The notes: generated by a model from the sequence alone, not told the origin. DNA of 64,000 nt from Blastococcus sp. CPCC 205250 (GCF_019799925.1 NZ_JABGCG010000014.1:1-64000); one strand, 5' to 3'; numbered from the stretch's first letter, positions 41,359-50,940 are shown. Program-made: numbers and translations.

Positions 41359-41651
41359 GGCCGACCGTGATCGCGCGGCTCGGGGAGGCCCGCGGAGGCC
41401 TTGTCGACAGCGTCCAGCTCCGAGCCCTTGACGTCGGGACCACCGATGTCGGTCTTGCCCATGAGCTCCAGGCCCTTGCCGGTGTACTCGGCGGTGGTCT
41501 TGTCGCCGGCGCCGAGAGTGAGGGCCTTGTCGGCGAGCCCTGCGGAGGTCTTGTCGCCGCCGCCCAGCAGCTTCGACATCAGCCCCGCGCTCCGCCGCGG
41601 CAGGTCGCCGTGGCCCGTCTCGGTACCGAACGTGTTGCCCTTCTCGCCCAT
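41355..41651 (-). CDS. Small GDKT-repeat protein
   Basis: A 98-residue soluble protein with two similar motifs, LLGGGDKTSAGLADKAL and LGAGDKTTAEYTGKGL, and a charged tail. It begins the four-gene overlapping operon. No family is recognised. The start ATG follows GGAACGAG. The stop overlaps the next GTG. Confidence 0.65.
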   Translation of the reverse strand: MGEKGNTFGTETGHGDLPRRSAGLMSKLLGGGDKTSAGLADKALTLGAGDKTTAEYTGKGLELMGKTDIGGPDVKGSELDAVDKASAGLPEPRDHGRP

Positions 41652-41843
41652 CGTCAGCTCGTTCCGTCGGTGGCGCCCGTGTGACGCGCAGTCGGGAGCG
41701 AGGACGGCACCTCCAACGGTGCGGCGGACCCCCTCCGGGCTGTATCTGACCCCTCGGGGGGAGGTCCCGGGACATACCAGCCTCGGGTGGCCGCCGTCAC
41801 GGGCGCAAGATGGTTGCCGGGAGCAACGGTTCGGGAGGACGAC

Positions 41844-43388
41844 GTGCAGCACGACCGGGGGCACCAGCCCTTCGACACCAGCGGCATCGAGACGGGCGCC
41901 GACGGCATCCGCCGCTACACCGGGCTGCGCCGCAACGTCGTCGCGCTGCTCTCCGACGTCGCCGGGCGGTACCCGGAGCGGACGGCGGTCGTCGAGTTCG
42001 GCGGCGGGAGCGTCACCTACGCCGAGCTCCTCGAGCGGGGCCGGCGGGTGGCCGCGGGACTGCGTGCTGCAGGGGTCGGGCCGGGCGACCGGGTGGCGCT
42101 GTGCATTGGCAACGGGCTGGAGTGGGTGCTGGCCTACTGGGGCGCGCACCTGGCCGGCGCGATCGTCGTCCCGATGAACACCCGGCTGGCCGAGGCCGAG
42201 GCGCAGTACGTGCTGGCCGACTGCGGCGCCGCGTACGTCGTGCGCCCCGGCGAGCCGCTGCCCGACGCCGACCCCGACGGCGTCCCGGACGCCGACCGGG
42301 AGCCCCGCGACGTGGCCGCGCTCTTCTACACCAGCGGCACGACCGGCCGGCCCAAGGGCGCCATGGTCACCCAGGAGAACGTCCTGACGACGATCGAGAA
42401 CGTGGTCCGCTGCCGCGAGCTCGACCGCGACCCCGCGCTGCACCACGCGACGCTGATCTCGGTGCCGCTCTTCCACGTGACCGGCTGCCTCTCGCAGCTG
42501 ATGACGCAGGTCGAGCTGGGCGGCGTCGCCGTCGTCATGCCGCAGTTCCGGCCGGCGGACTTCCTCGCCGCCGTCCCCGAGCACCGGATCACGCTGATCA
42601 CCAGCGTGCCGACCATCTACGAGCTCGTGCTGCGTCACCCCGGCTTCGCCGGCACCGACGTCTCCACCGTGCGCACGGTCAGCTACGGCGGCGCACCGAT
42701 CGCCCCGGAGCTGGTCCGCCGCCTGGTCGAGGCCTTCCCGGGCGCGCGGGTGGGCAACGGGTTCGGGCTGAGCGAGACCTCCGCGCTGGCCACCTTCCTG
42801 CCGCACGAGTACGCCGCCGAGCACGCCGACGCGGTGGGCTTCGCCGCGCCGGTGGTCGACGTGCGCATCGACCGGCCCGACCCGGCCGGCGTCGGCGAGC
42901 TGCTGGTCCGCGGCCCCAACGTGGTGGCCGGTTACTGGGGCGACCCGGCGCGGACGGCGGAGACGTTCGTCGACGGCTGGCTGCGCACCGGCGACGTCGC
43001 GCGCATCGACGAGGTGCCCGCCGGCGGCATCGTGCGGATCGTCGACCGCGCCAAGGACATGATCAACCGCGGCGGCGAGAACGTGTACTCCGTCGAGGTG
43101 GAGAACGCCCTCGCCGAGCACCCCGACGTCGTCGAGGTGGCGGTCGTCGGCGTCGCGGACCCGGTGATGGGGGAGAAGGTCGGGGCCGTCGTCCTGCCCC
43201 GGGACGGCGTGGCGGCCGAGGCGCTCGTGCCCGACCTCGTCGCCTTCGCCCGGACCCGGCTGGCCGACTTCAAGGTGCCGCAGTTCGTGCGGGTGCTCGA
43301 CGGGCCGCTGCCGCGCAACGCCGGCGGCAAGGTGCTCAAGGCCCGGCTGCGCCAGGCGACGGAGTGGATCGAGGTCCCGCGGCGGTAG
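41844..43388 (+). CDS. Acyl-CoA synthetase (AMP-forming, FadD-like)
   Basis: A 514-residue adenylate-forming ligase. Core motifs: FYTSGTTGRPKGAMVT (P-loop), SYGGAPIAPEL, NGFGLSETSA, GWLRTGDVARID, DRAKDMINRGGENVY and the catalytic Lys in RNAGGKVLKARL. It activates a carboxylic acid as its CoA ester. GTG at 41844 follows GGGAGGAC; a longer start at 41787 is less likely. It ends 3 bases from the end of a convergent gene. It could serve the acyl-CoA dehydrogenase clusters in this window. Confidence 0.92.
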   Translation: MQHDRGHQPFDTSGIETGADGIRRYTGLRRNVVALLSDVAGRYPERTAVVEFGGGSVTYAELLERGRRVAAGLRAAGVGPGDRVALCIGNGLEWVLAYWGAHLAGAIVVPMNTRLAEAEAQYVLADCGAAYVVRPGEPLPDADPDGVPDADREPRDVAALFYTSGTTGRPKGAMVTQENVLTTIENVVRCRELDRDPALHHATLISVPLFHVTGCLSQLMTQVELGGVAVVMPQFRPADFLAAVPEHRITLITSVPTIYELVLRHPGFAGTDVSTVRTVSYGGAPIAPELVRRLVEAFPGARVGNGFGLSETSALATFLPHEYAAEHADAVGFAAPVVDVRIDRPDPAGVGELLVRGPNVVAGYWGDPARTAETFVDGWLRTGDVARIDEVPAGGIVRIVDRAKDMINRGGENVYSVEVENALAEHPDVVEVAVVGVADPVMGEKVGAVVLPRDGVAAEALVPDLVAFARTRLADFKVPQFVRVLDGPLPRNAGGKVLKARLRQATEWIEVPRR

Positions 43389-43391
43389 GGC

Positions 43392-44159
43392 TCAGCGGGC
43401 GCCGGCGGCGGCCGGCAACCGGGCGTCGGCCTCCTCCTCGGCGGCGACCCGGCCCAGCGCGACCGCGGTCTCCGTCCGCAGGGAGCCCGCGAGCCACAGC
43501 AGCACGTCGTGCAGCCGCAGCCGCGTCATCCGCTGCCCGACCACCGCAGCGGCCCGTGCCTCCAGCAGGGCGAAGGCGGCGGCGTTGGCCTGCAGCTCGC
43601 GGAGCACGACCGCGTGCACGCCGCTGTCGCCCTCGGCGGTGTGCGGCCACAGCTGCCGCCACGTGATGCCGTCCAGCAGCGGGAACAGTCCTGCGTGGCG
43701 GTGGTGCAGCGCGGCCAGGACGTAGCGGGCGTGCGGGCCCTCGGTCAGCGTGCGCAGCGCCGCCCCCACCGTGCCCGGCTCGGCCAGCACGCTGGTCTCG
43801 TCCTCCGGCAGCTCCCAGAACGCCCGCCCGTCGGCCCGGCGCAGCGCCCGCTCCGCCACCGGGAGCGCGGCGTCCAGCGCGGTGCGGACGGCGTGCCAGC
43901 CGGCCGGGTCGAGGCGGCCGTGCAGCCCCTCGGCGAGCAGCACGTCGCGGTCGGTCATCCGGGCCGACGTCTCCGGCGGCTGCCGGTCGAAGCGGTCGAA
44001 GGGGAAGGCGCGCACCCGCACCCAGCGGCCCTCGCGCGCGTTGGGCGCACGGAAGCGCAGTGGGCGGCGGCCGAGGGCGTAGCCGACGACGGCGGTGAGC
44101 GCGTCGTCCGCGCGGATCGGGTCGGGGCCGACGCTGGGCAGCACGAGAACGTCGTCCAT
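43392..44159 (-). CDS. Hypothetical protein, DUF6308-like
   Basis: A 255-residue soluble protein. From memory it resembles the actinobacterial DUF6308 family (LTAVVGYALGRRPLRFRAPN, VRAFPFDRFDR, RRADGRAFWELPED, LDGITWRQLWPHTAEGD). No catalytic motif is evident. ATG at 44159 follows GGAGGGGG; the frame extends upstream without a signal. Confidence 0.75.
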   Translation of the reverse strand: MDDVLVLPSVGPDPIRADDALTAVVGYALGRRPLRFRAPNAREGRWVRVRAFPFDRFDRQPPETSARMTDRDVLLAEGLHGRLDPAGWHAVRTALDAALPVAERALRRADGRAFWELPEDETSVLAEPGTVGAALRTLTEGPHARYVLAALHHRHAGLFPLLDGITWRQLWPHTAEGDSGVHAVVLRELQANAAAFALLEARAAAVVGQRMTRLRLHDVLLWLAGSLRTETAVALGRVAAEEEADARLPAAAGAR

Positions 44160-44228
44160 CGGGTCCCCCTCCGACGTCGGCTCCCGTCCGACGGTACCCA
44201 CGCTGCGCCGCCCCGGCCGGGCGAGTGA

Positions 44229-45446
44229 TCAGCGCAGGGTGACCAGCGTGGTCTCGCCGGTGCCGACGTCGCAGGTCACCGCGGCATGGGCCGGTCCGGC
44301 GGCGTCGGGGACGACGAGGGCGTCGACCCTCCTGCCCTCGCACAGGGTCACCGCCGGCCCGACCTCACCGGTCGCGAGGTCCACGGGCGTCAGGGTCTCG
44401 TCCTGGGTGCCCACCGGCCCTCGCAGCCCGCCGAGGTAGGCGTAGCGGGTCCGGGGGTCGACGGCGAGGACGTCGACCACGTGCTCCTCGGAGACCGTCG
44501 CCACGCGGACCGCGGTGCTCGCGCCCGGCGCCACGACCGCGAGCACCAGCACACCGGCCTCGTCGCGGATCCGCCCGTCGTGGAAGACCAGGACCGCGGT
44601 GCCGTCGGGCGCGACGGCGAGCTCCCGGACGTCGGAGGCGGCCCCACCGGGGAGCAACGGGACGACGCCCGCGGGCTCGAGAGCCGGCGTGAAGCGGGCG
44701 AGTGCGGCGTTCTGGTCCCCGTCCGGGACCAGTTGGGTGTCCAGACCGACGAGCACGGTGCCGTCGGCCGACACCGCGATCGCCTCCGCCCGGCTCCAGC
44801 CCTGCCCGGTCGAGGGCACCACGCGTTCGATCACCACGGCGCCGGTGGCGACGTCGACGGCGAGCAGGCGCAGCGCGTTCTCCCCGACCCGGTGGGCGGC
44901 GACGTACAGCAGGGTCCCGTCCGGCGAGAGCGCCGTCCCGCTGACGTTCCCCAGCTCGGGGCGCAGGTCCGAGGCGACCAGGACCGTCGACACCGAGCCG
45001 TCCGGGGCGATCCGGCTCACCGCGATGCCGTCGCCGCTGTAGCCGGAGACCACGATGGTGCCGTCCGGGGCGACGTCGAGCCCCGAGCCGTGCACGGGAC
45101 CGTCGTACTCCTCGAGGACCACCGGCCCCCGGCCGTCGTCGGCTGTCGGGCGCACGACCGCCAGCGGGGTGTCGGCGGCGTCGAGGTCGACGGCGACCAG
45201 GAGGACCGGCTCCCCGTCGGCACCGACCGCCACGTCCTGCGCTCCGGTGACCGTGCCCAGCCGGGGCACCGCCACCGACCCCGTGACCGTGTCGAGCGCG
45301 CCGCCGTCGCCCGCATCCGCGACCGTGCTCGGCGTGCCGGCGGCGGAGGAGCCGGCTGACCCGGAGGACGACGCGGTGCAGCCGGCGAGCAGGAGGATCG
45401 AGGCGGCGCCCGCGAGGGCGGTGCGGACGAGGGGAGGGCGGGTCAC
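44229..45446 (-). CDS. Beta-propeller lipoprotein, paralogue 1
   Basis: A 405-residue lipoprotein. The signal ends in lipobox LLAGC, followed by a Ser/Gly linker. The rest shows repeated blade-like segments with xVAPDGT, ALSPDGTLLYV and AVSADGTVLVG, typical of a six- or seven-blade propeller. Two late Cys (VTLCEGRR, VTCDVGT) may pair. It is related in plan to the lipoprotein at 56278-57564. Its ligand is unknown. The start is GTG at 45446. Confidence 0.85.
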   Translation of the reverse strand: MTRPPLVRTALAGAASILLLAGCTASSSGSAGSSAAGTPSTVADAGDGGALDTVTGSVAVPRLGTVTGAQDVAVGADGEPVLLVAVDLDAADTPLAVVRPTADDGRGPVVLEEYDGPVHGSGLDVAPDGTIVVSGYSGDGIAVSRIAPDGSVSTVLVASDLRPELGNVSGTALSPDGTLLYVAAHRVGENALRLLAVDVATGAVVIERVVPSTGQGWSRAEAIAVSADGTVLVGLDTQLVPDGDQNAALARFTPALEPAGVVPLLPGGAASDVRELAVAPDGTAVLVFHDGRIRDEAGVLVLAVVAPGASTAVRVATVSEEHVVDVLAVDPRTRYAYLGGLRGPVGTQDETLTPVDLATGEVGPAVTLCEGRRVDALVVPDAAGPAHAAVTCDVGTGETTLVTLR

Positions 45447-45551
45447 GGGTGCTCCAGGGTCCGGTGGTGGTCTGCCTCCACCGTGGTCCGGTGCTCTTGG
45501 GCGGGACTCGCAGCCGTCTTGCACGGCGCGGTCCATGCCAAGGTGCTGCCC

Positions 45552-45770
45552 ATGGGTGCCGTTCCCCGGGAGTTCCTGCTCGCCGCCGTCGCCATGGCGG
45601 TGCTCGCCGCAGGCGTGGTCCTGCTGGTCACCGGCTCGTCGGTCGGCTGGGTCCTCGTCGCCGCCGGCGCGCTGCTCGACGCCGTGGCGGTGGTGCTGAT
45701 CCTGCGGCGGGCCGCCGGCCGCAGCCGCCTGGAGCCGCCGCCGATGCCGGGGATGGTCGACCGCCGCTGA
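45552..45770 (+). CDS. Small two-helix membrane protein
   Basis: A 72-residue protein with two hydrophobic helices (FLLAAVAMAVLAAGVVLLVTG and VGWVLVAAGALLDAVAVVLIL shortened) and a basic C-terminal tail. ATG at 45552 is chosen; the longer frame has no ribosome binding site. No family is recognised. Confidence 0.6.
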   Translation: MGAVPREFLLAAVAMAVLAAGVVLLVTGSSVGWVLVAAGALLDAVAVVLILRRAAGRSRLEPPPMPGMVDRR

Positions 45771-45826
45771 CGCCTCGGGGGGGCCGTCGCGCGATGAGTT
45801 CGGCGCGCCCGCCCGGTCGGACCTGC

Positions 45827-46411
45827 ATGGAGACGACGCAGCAGGCACTCGCCGCGGCGGTCGCGGAGACGACCCGCGTGGTGACCGCGATCCGGGACGA
45901 CCAGCTGGCCGCCCCGACCCCGTGCGCCGGCACGCCGGTGGCCGCCCTGCTCGACCACCTCGACGGCCTGGCCCTGGCCTTCCGGCTCGCCGCGGAGAAG
46001 CGCACCGGCGGCACGGCCAGTACCTCCGCCGACGCGCTGACCCCGGACTGGCGCACCCGCGTCCCGGAGCGGTTGGCGGCACTCGCCGCCGCCTGGCAGG
46101 ACCCGGCCGCCTGGACCGGCGACGCCGAGGCCGGCGGGGTCACGATGCCCGCGCCGGCGATGGCCGCCGTGGCGGTGGACGAGGTCCTGGTGCACGGCTG
46201 GGACCTCGCCGTGGCCACCGGTCAGCCGTACCGGGCCGATCCCGGCGCCACCGAGGCCGCGCTCGCCTTCGTGGCCGCGGCGACCGGCGAGGGGCCGGCC
46301 CCCGAGGGCCTGTTCGGGCCGCCGGTCGCCGTCCCCGGGGACGCCCCGGGGTTCGACCGGCTGCTGGGCCGCACCGGCCGCGACCCGGCGTGGCGGCCGC
46401 CGGCCGGCTGA
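45827..46411 (+). CDS. TIGR03086-type maleylpyruvate-isomerase-like metal-binding protein
   Basis: A protein of about 194 residues of the mycothiol-dependent/DinB-like group. The pattern fits: APTPCAGTPVAALLDHLDGLALAF with a metal His, a central AAAWQDPAAW and the VAVDEVLVHGWDLAVATGQ signature. Members are metal-dependent thiol transferases or isomerases. ATG at 45827 gives the usual N-terminus; ATG at 45794 would add 11 residues. Confidence 0.8.
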   Translation: METTQQALAAAVAETTRVVTAIRDDQLAAPTPCAGTPVAALLDHLDGLALAFRLAAEKRTGGTASTSADALTPDWRTRVPERLAALAAAWQDPAAWTGDAEAGGVTMPAPAMAAVAVDEVLVHGWDLAVATGQPYRADPGATEAALAFVAAATGEGPAPEGLFGPPVAVPGDAPGFDRLLGRTGRDPAWRPPAG

Positions 46412-46534
46412 CCCGACCGGGAGGGGGTGCGGGACCGGGTCCCGTGGGCGGGCGCGACCGGCGGCGTGGTCTGATGCCGGGGGTCGTCCGTGCGGCCGGC
46501 GCTGCGGCCGGTCCCCGACAGGTGAGGTGCGTTC

Positions 46535-47290
46535 GTGGCTGAGTCCGGCTCCGGTGAGGTCCTGCTCGAGATCGACGGCGGCGTGGCCGTGGTGACGCTG
46601 AACGCGCCCGACCGGCGCAACGCGCTGACCCCCGCGATGGCCCGCGAGCTGAGCGGGGTGTTCGACGAGGTCGACGCCCGGCCCGAGGTCGGCGCCCTGG
46701 TGGTCACCGCCGTGGGCAAGTCGTTCTGCGCCGGCGGCGACGTCGCGACGCTCAAGGCCGCCGGCGAGGACCCCGCCGCCCCCGACCTCTACGACGGTAT
46801 GACGGCCATCTACGACTCCTTCTACCGGCTGGGGCACGTCAAGGTGCCGACGATCGCCGCGGTCCGCGGCTCGGCGGTCGGCGCCGGCATGAACATGCTG
46901 CTGGCCACCGACCTGCGCGTGGTCGCCTCCGACGCCCGCCTGCTGGCCGGGTTCCTCAAGCGCGGCATGCACCCCGGCGGCGGGCACTTCGTGATCCTGT
47001 CCCGGCTGATCGGCCGCGAGGCCGCCGCGGCGATGGTGCTGTTCGGCGAGGAGATCAGCGGCACCAGGGCCGTGGACCTCGGCCTGGCCTGGGAGGCCGT
47101 GGATGCCGACGCCGTCGAGGCCCGCGCCCGCGAGCTGGCCGCCCGCGTCGCCGCCGACCCGGAGCTGGCGCGGGTGACCGTGGGCAACTTCCGCAAGGAG
47201 ACGGCGACGGCCGTGTCGTGGGAGATCGCGACGCAGTTCGAGCGGCCGGCGCAGATGTGGTCGATGCGCCGCCAGGCCCAGAAGGACTGA
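46535..47290 (+). CDS. Enoyl-CoA hydratase/isomerase family protein
   Basis: A 251-residue crotonase-fold protein. AVVTLNAPDRRNAL, SFCAGGDVATL (oxyanion hole) and AAVRGSAVGAGMNMLLATDLRV are typical. The second oxyanion Gly is present. The usual Glu pair is not obvious: the region reads FLKRGMHPGGG, so hydratase activity is not certain and it may be an isomerase or hydrolase type. GTG at 46535. The LLM enzyme follows after 13 bases. Confidence 0.88.
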   Translation: MAESGSGEVLLEIDGGVAVVTLNAPDRRNALTPAMARELSGVFDEVDARPEVGALVVTAVGKSFCAGGDVATLKAAGEDPAAPDLYDGMTAIYDSFYRLGHVKVPTIAAVRGSAVGAGMNMLLATDLRVVASDARLLAGFLKRGMHPGGGHFVILSRLIGREAAAAMVLFGEEISGTRAVDLGLAWEAVDADAVEARARELAARVAADPELARVTVGNFRKETATAVSWEIATQFERPAQMWSMRRQAQKD

Positions 47291-47303
47291 CGGCGGCCCG
47301 GGC

Positions 47304-48260
47304 GTGAGGTTCTCCACCGGGCTGCCCGGCCTCGACCGCTACCCGCCCAGCCGCTACCCGCCCGGCGGGGACGCCTGGCAGGCGCACCTGACGACGGCGG
47401 ACTTCCAGCGCATCGCCCGGACCGCCGACGAGCTGGGCTTCGACTCGATCTCGGTCTCCGAGCACCTCGTCGTCCCCACGTCGCTGGCGCCCACCCTGGG
47501 CGGGCACTGGCCGCACGCGTTCACGGCGATGGCGTTCCTCGCCGGCGCCACCACGCGGATCCGGGTCGACAGCGCGGTGATCGTGCTGCCGTACCACCAC
47601 CCGGTGGACCTCGCGAAGGCCGTGTCGACGCTCGACGTCCTCTCCGGGGGGCGGGTGACGCTGACCTTCGGCGTCGGCATGGCGCCGGGGGAGTTCGCCG
47701 CGCTGGGCGTGCCGTTCGAGTACCGCGGGGCGGTGACCGACGAGTACGTCGCGGCGATGAAGGAGCTGTGGACGGCGGAGTCGCCGGTGTTCGCGGGGGA
47801 GTGGGTCCGCTTCACCGACGTCGTGTTCGAGCCCAAGCCGGTGCAGCGGCCGCACCCGCCGCTGTGGTTCGGCGGCCGGTCGCTGGCCTCGCTGCGGCGG
47901 GCCGCCCGGGAGGGCGACGGCTGGGCGCCGGCCGGTGGGCTGTTCGGGAAGGGCCCGTGGCTGGAGGAGCCCGAGCAGCTGCCGCAGATGCTCGAGTCGG
48001 TCGCCGACCTGCGCGACGGCCGGCCGCTGGACGTCAGCCACCCGCTCGTGCAGCCACGGATCGGGCCGGACCACACGGGTGCGCCGCCGGCGTCCCGGCC
48101 GACCAGCGCCCAGCAGATCGTCGACGAGGTGGGCCGCCTCGCCGGGCTGGGCGTCACCCACACCAGCGTGCCGTCGCTGGCCGACGCGCCCGACACCCTC
48201 GAGGGGCACCTCGAGGGCCTGCACTGGGTCGCCGAGCACGTCCTCCCCGCCTTCCGCTGA
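47304..48260 (+). CDS. LLM-class F420-dependent oxidoreductase
   Basis: A 318-residue luciferase-like protein with ISVSEHLVVPTS, TTRIRVDSAVIVLPYHHPVDLAKAVSTLD (in part), GRVTLTFGVG and PPLWFGGRS, resembling the TIGR03619 F420-dependent group. It is co-directional and 13 bases after the crotonase-like gene, so they form an operon, perhaps acting on a CoA-linked intermediate. A strong hairpin follows. Confidence 0.88.
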   Translation: MRFSTGLPGLDRYPPSRYPPGGDAWQAHLTTADFQRIARTADELGFDSISVSEHLVVPTSLAPTLGGHWPHAFTAMAFLAGATTRIRVDSAVIVLPYHHPVDLAKAVSTLDVLSGGRVTLTFGVGMAPGEFAALGVPFEYRGAVTDEYVAAMKELWTAESPVFAGEWVRFTDVVFEPKPVQRPHPPLWFGGRSLASLRRAAREGDGWAPAGGLFGKGPWLEEPEQLPQMLESVADLRDGRPLDVSHPLVQPRIGPDHTGAPPASRPTSAQQIVDEVGRLAGLGVTHTSVPSLADAPDTLEGHLEGLHWVAEHVLPAFR

Positions 48261-48297
48261 CCGGGGAGTGCCGTCCGGGACCAGGTACCTCCGCGCA

Positions 48298-48337
48298 CGC
48301 TCGTGCTCTGCCCACGTCCGTGGGCAGAGCACGAGCG
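48298..48337. terminator. Strong hairpin terminator
   Basis: A 19-bp perfect stem (CGCTCGTGCTCTGCCCACG and its complement) with a 2-base loop lies 37 bases after the LLM gene. Confidence 0.85.
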
Positions 48338-48413
48338 AGCGGGGAACACCTCCCGCCGGGCAGTAGCCCTCGTCACCGTTCCGTGACCGCTCCGGGGTGC
48401 CGATGTAGAGGGC

Positions 48414-49814
48414 ATGGCGAGACGACGGCGCATCGGGGACGGCCTCGCGACGCTCGGCGGAGCACGGCGGGAGCTGCTGGAGGCGGCGCCGGGGGCGCGG
48501 CCGCGGTTCGTGGCGCTCGGCGGCGTGCTGCTGAGCACGGGCGGGCTGGCGGTCCTGTCGATGGCGTTCGCCGTCGCGATGGCGCTGGGCGTGTGGTGGC
48601 CGGTCGCGGTGCTCATCGGGCTGGGCTGGGGCTTCGTCGTCGTCAACCTCGACCGGATGCTGCTGGTCGGCATGGCCCACGACGCGTCGGTCGGGCGCAA
48701 CATCGCGCTGGCGATCCCGCGGCTCGGGCTGGCGCTCGTGCTCGGCGTGGTGATCGCGACCCCGCTCACGCTGCAGGTCTTCCACAAGGAGATCGACACC
48801 GAGATCGTCACGATGCAGGCCGAGGCCGCCGACGCGTATCGCACCTCGCTGGAGGCCGATGCCCGGTTCGCCGGGCTGCCGGAGCTGGCCCAGCAGGTCG
48901 CGGTCGAGGAGCAGATCGTCGCCACCGGCGGCGCCGCCGACCCGGCCCTGGCCGCGGTGCAGGCCGAGGTCGCCGCCAAGCAGACGGCGCTGGACCAGGC
49001 CGTGGCCAGCGCCCAGCAGCTGCAGGCGCGGGCCCAGTGCGAGCTCGACGGCACCTGCGGCACCGGCGAGGCCGGCACCGGGACGGCGTACCAGTCCGCC
49101 CGGACCGCCGCCGACGCCGCGGCCGGCGCGGTGACCGCTGCCCGGGGCGCGCTGGACGACGCCCGCTCCGCCGCCGCCGACGCCGAGGCGCGCAGCCTCG
49201 CGCTGGCGACGTCGTCGCTGGCCACCGACTCGGCCCAGCTCGAGCGGCTCACCGCCGAGCAGGACCGGCTGCAGGCCCAGTTCGACGCCACCAACTCCGG
49301 CTCCGGCGGCATCCTGCTGCGGCTGGAGGCCCTGGACCGGCTCAGCGACAGCAACACCACGCTGTGGGCGGCCAAGACGATGCTGTCGCTGCTGTTCCTC
49401 AGCGTCGAGATGCTGCCGGTGCTGGTCAAGCTGCTGCTGAACTTCGGCCCGCCGTCGGCCTACGACCGGCTCGCGGCGCTGCGCGACGACGGCGACGTCG
49501 AGGTCGAGGAGCTGCAGAAGCAGTCGCGGCTGGAGATCGCCCAGGCCCAGGAGGAGCTCCTGGTGATGGCCGAGAAGGAGCGCGTCGACCGGCAGAAGGA
49601 GGCCGTCCTGGCCCGTCGCCGGGCGACGGTGGCCGCGGTCGTCGCGGCCCAGCAGACGGCCGCGCCTGCCCCGGCGTCCGCGCCGGCCGAGGCGCCGGGC
49701 GCTCCCGGCGAGGACCCCCTGCGCGCACTCTGGGACACCGGCCCCATCCGGCTGGCCCGCAGCGCCGCCCGGACGGTGCGCACCGCGCGTCGCCGTCCCG
49801 GCGTCCCCGCCTGA
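48414..49814 (+). CDS. DUF4407 membrane protein
   Basis: A 466-residue protein with three N-terminal membrane helices (about residues 33-55, 60-80, 98-118), a long outer or cytoplasmic coiled-coil segment (about 130-290, rich in Ala, Gln and Glu) and a fourth helix near 325-345, then a charged coiled coil and Pro-Ala tail. NLDRMLLVG in the second loop is typical of DUF4407. Function unknown. The two following genes share an N-terminal Cys/His motif and the first also has coiled coils, suggesting a common membrane assembly. Confidence 0.87.
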   Translation: MARRRRIGDGLATLGGARRELLEAAPGARPRFVALGGVLLSTGGLAVLSMAFAVAMALGVWWPVAVLIGLGWGFVVVNLDRMLLVGMAHDASVGRNIALAIPRLGLALVLGVVIATPLTLQVFHKEIDTEIVTMQAEAADAYRTSLEADARFAGLPELAQQVAVEEQIVATGGAADPALAAVQAEVAAKQTALDQAVASAQQLQARAQCELDGTCGTGEAGTGTAYQSARTAADAAAGAVTAARGALDDARSAAADAEARSLALATSSLATDSAQLERLTAEQDRLQAQFDATNSGSGGILLRLEALDRLSDSNTTLWAAKTMLSLLFLSVEMLPVLVKLLLNFGPPSAYDRLAALRDDGDVEVEELQKQSRLEIAQAQEELLVMAEKERVDRQKEAVLARRRATVAAVVAAQQTAAPAPASAPAEAPGAPGEDPLRALWDTGPIRLARSAARTVRTARRRPGVPA

Positions 49815-49901
49815 GGACCTCACCCGGAGGGGGAGTGTGCTCCGGGGCCCGGCGTGTCGATCTCCTGACCAGGATTTCGACGACTTCGGGAAGTGATCGT
49901 G

Positions 49902-50903
49902 ATGGGCCTCTTCTTCGCGTGTGAGCACGGTCAGTCCGGCTCCTGCTCGGCGTGCGACAGCCTCGAGCAGCAGCGGCGGACGACGTACGCCATCCAGGAG
50001 CAGACCCGGCAGGCCGGCCGGGCCGCCGACCAGCAGACGGCTGCCTTGCGGGCGCAGGCCGTGGCCCTGGAGACCCAGGCCCGGGCTGCGCAGGCGATGG
50101 CGGCGTCCGCGGCCGAGCAGCAGCGCACCTTCGCCGAGCAGGCGCGCAAGGCCGACGAGCGGGCGCGGGACGAAGCGGCGCGCCGCTACAACGAGGAGGA
50201 GGCGGCGCGGCTCACGGCGTCGTGGAATGCCCGCGTGGAACGCGTGGAGACCGCTCGCCGAGAGGCAGTGGCCGACCGGGCCGCGCGCAAGCAGCAGCTG
50301 GTCGAGGAGCACGTCGCGGCGACCGTCAGCGGCGCCCGGGCGGCGGCCGCCGCAGGCGGGGTGGAGCTGACCGCGGAGCAGCTGGCGGAGATCGCCCGCT
50401 CCGCCGAGCACGACCGCCGCTGGGCGTTGGACCGCCAGGAGCTCGTGGAGTTCGCCGAGGAGGTGGAGCGGGACCGAGAGCGCGAGGAGCGCATGGCCGG
50501 GATGATGCAGCGGCACATGAACCAGCCCGCCGCGCACGTCCGGCCGGCCGCCGAGCCCGAGGACTACGGCATCTGGCGGCCGACCGCAGGCTTCTTCTCC
50601 GTTCTCCTCGCCCTCTACGGGATCTCCAGCACCCGCCCGGTGGTCCCGGTGCTCATCGGCATCGTCGTCGCCGCCGTGTGGGCCGTGGCCGCGGTTCCTG
50701 CGCTCACCCGGGCGAAGCGGTACCCCGGGCCGGCGTCCGTGGCCGCCGCCGCCATGGTCGTCACGGCACTGGTGACCCAGTTCGGCGAGGTGGTCGAGAC
50801 GGGGCCGGCCGACCTCGTCGCGTGCCTGCTGGTGCTGGCCCTCGCCGGGGCCGCGCACTTCGCCCCCTACGCCTCGCACCGTGCGGAGCCCGTGGCCGCC
50901 TGA
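49902..50903 (+). CDS. C-x-H-G zinc-motif coiled-coil membrane protein
   Basis: A 333-residue protein. The N-terminus MGLFFACEHGQSGSCSAC places Cys7, His9, Cys15 and Cys18 as a likely metal site. A long coiled coil follows (about residues 20-205, rich in Arg, Glu, Ala and Gln), and the C-terminal third has three or four membrane helices (FFSVLLALYGIS, VLIGIVVAAVWAVAAV, VAAAAMVVTALV). The start ATG at 49902 rather than GTG at 49893 is chosen because it then aligns exactly with the paralogous N-terminus at 51061. No family is recognised. Confidence 0.78.
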   Translation: MGLFFACEHGQSGSCSACDSLEQQRRTTYAIQEQTRQAGRAADQQTAALRAQAVALETQARAAQAMAASAAEQQRTFAEQARKADERARDEAARRYNEEEAARLTASWNARVERVETARREAVADRAARKQQLVEEHVAATVSGARAAAAAGGVELTAEQLAEIARSAEHDRRWALDRQELVEFAEEVERDREREERMAGMMQRHMNQPAAHVRPAAEPEDYGIWRPTAGFFSVLLALYGISSTRPVVPVLIGIVVAAVWAVAAVPALTRAKRYPGPASVAAAAMVVTALVTQFGEVVETGPADLVACLLVLALAGAAHFAPYASHRAEPVAA

Positions 50904-50940
50904 TCCCGGCTCCCAGCGGGCCGCGATCCCGCAGCCACAC

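Noticed and set aside
49893..49901. Upstream GTG start for the C-x-H-G coiled-coil protein
   Set aside because: Starting at ATG 49902 makes the N-terminus align exactly with the relative at 51061 and leaves suitable space after GGGAAG.
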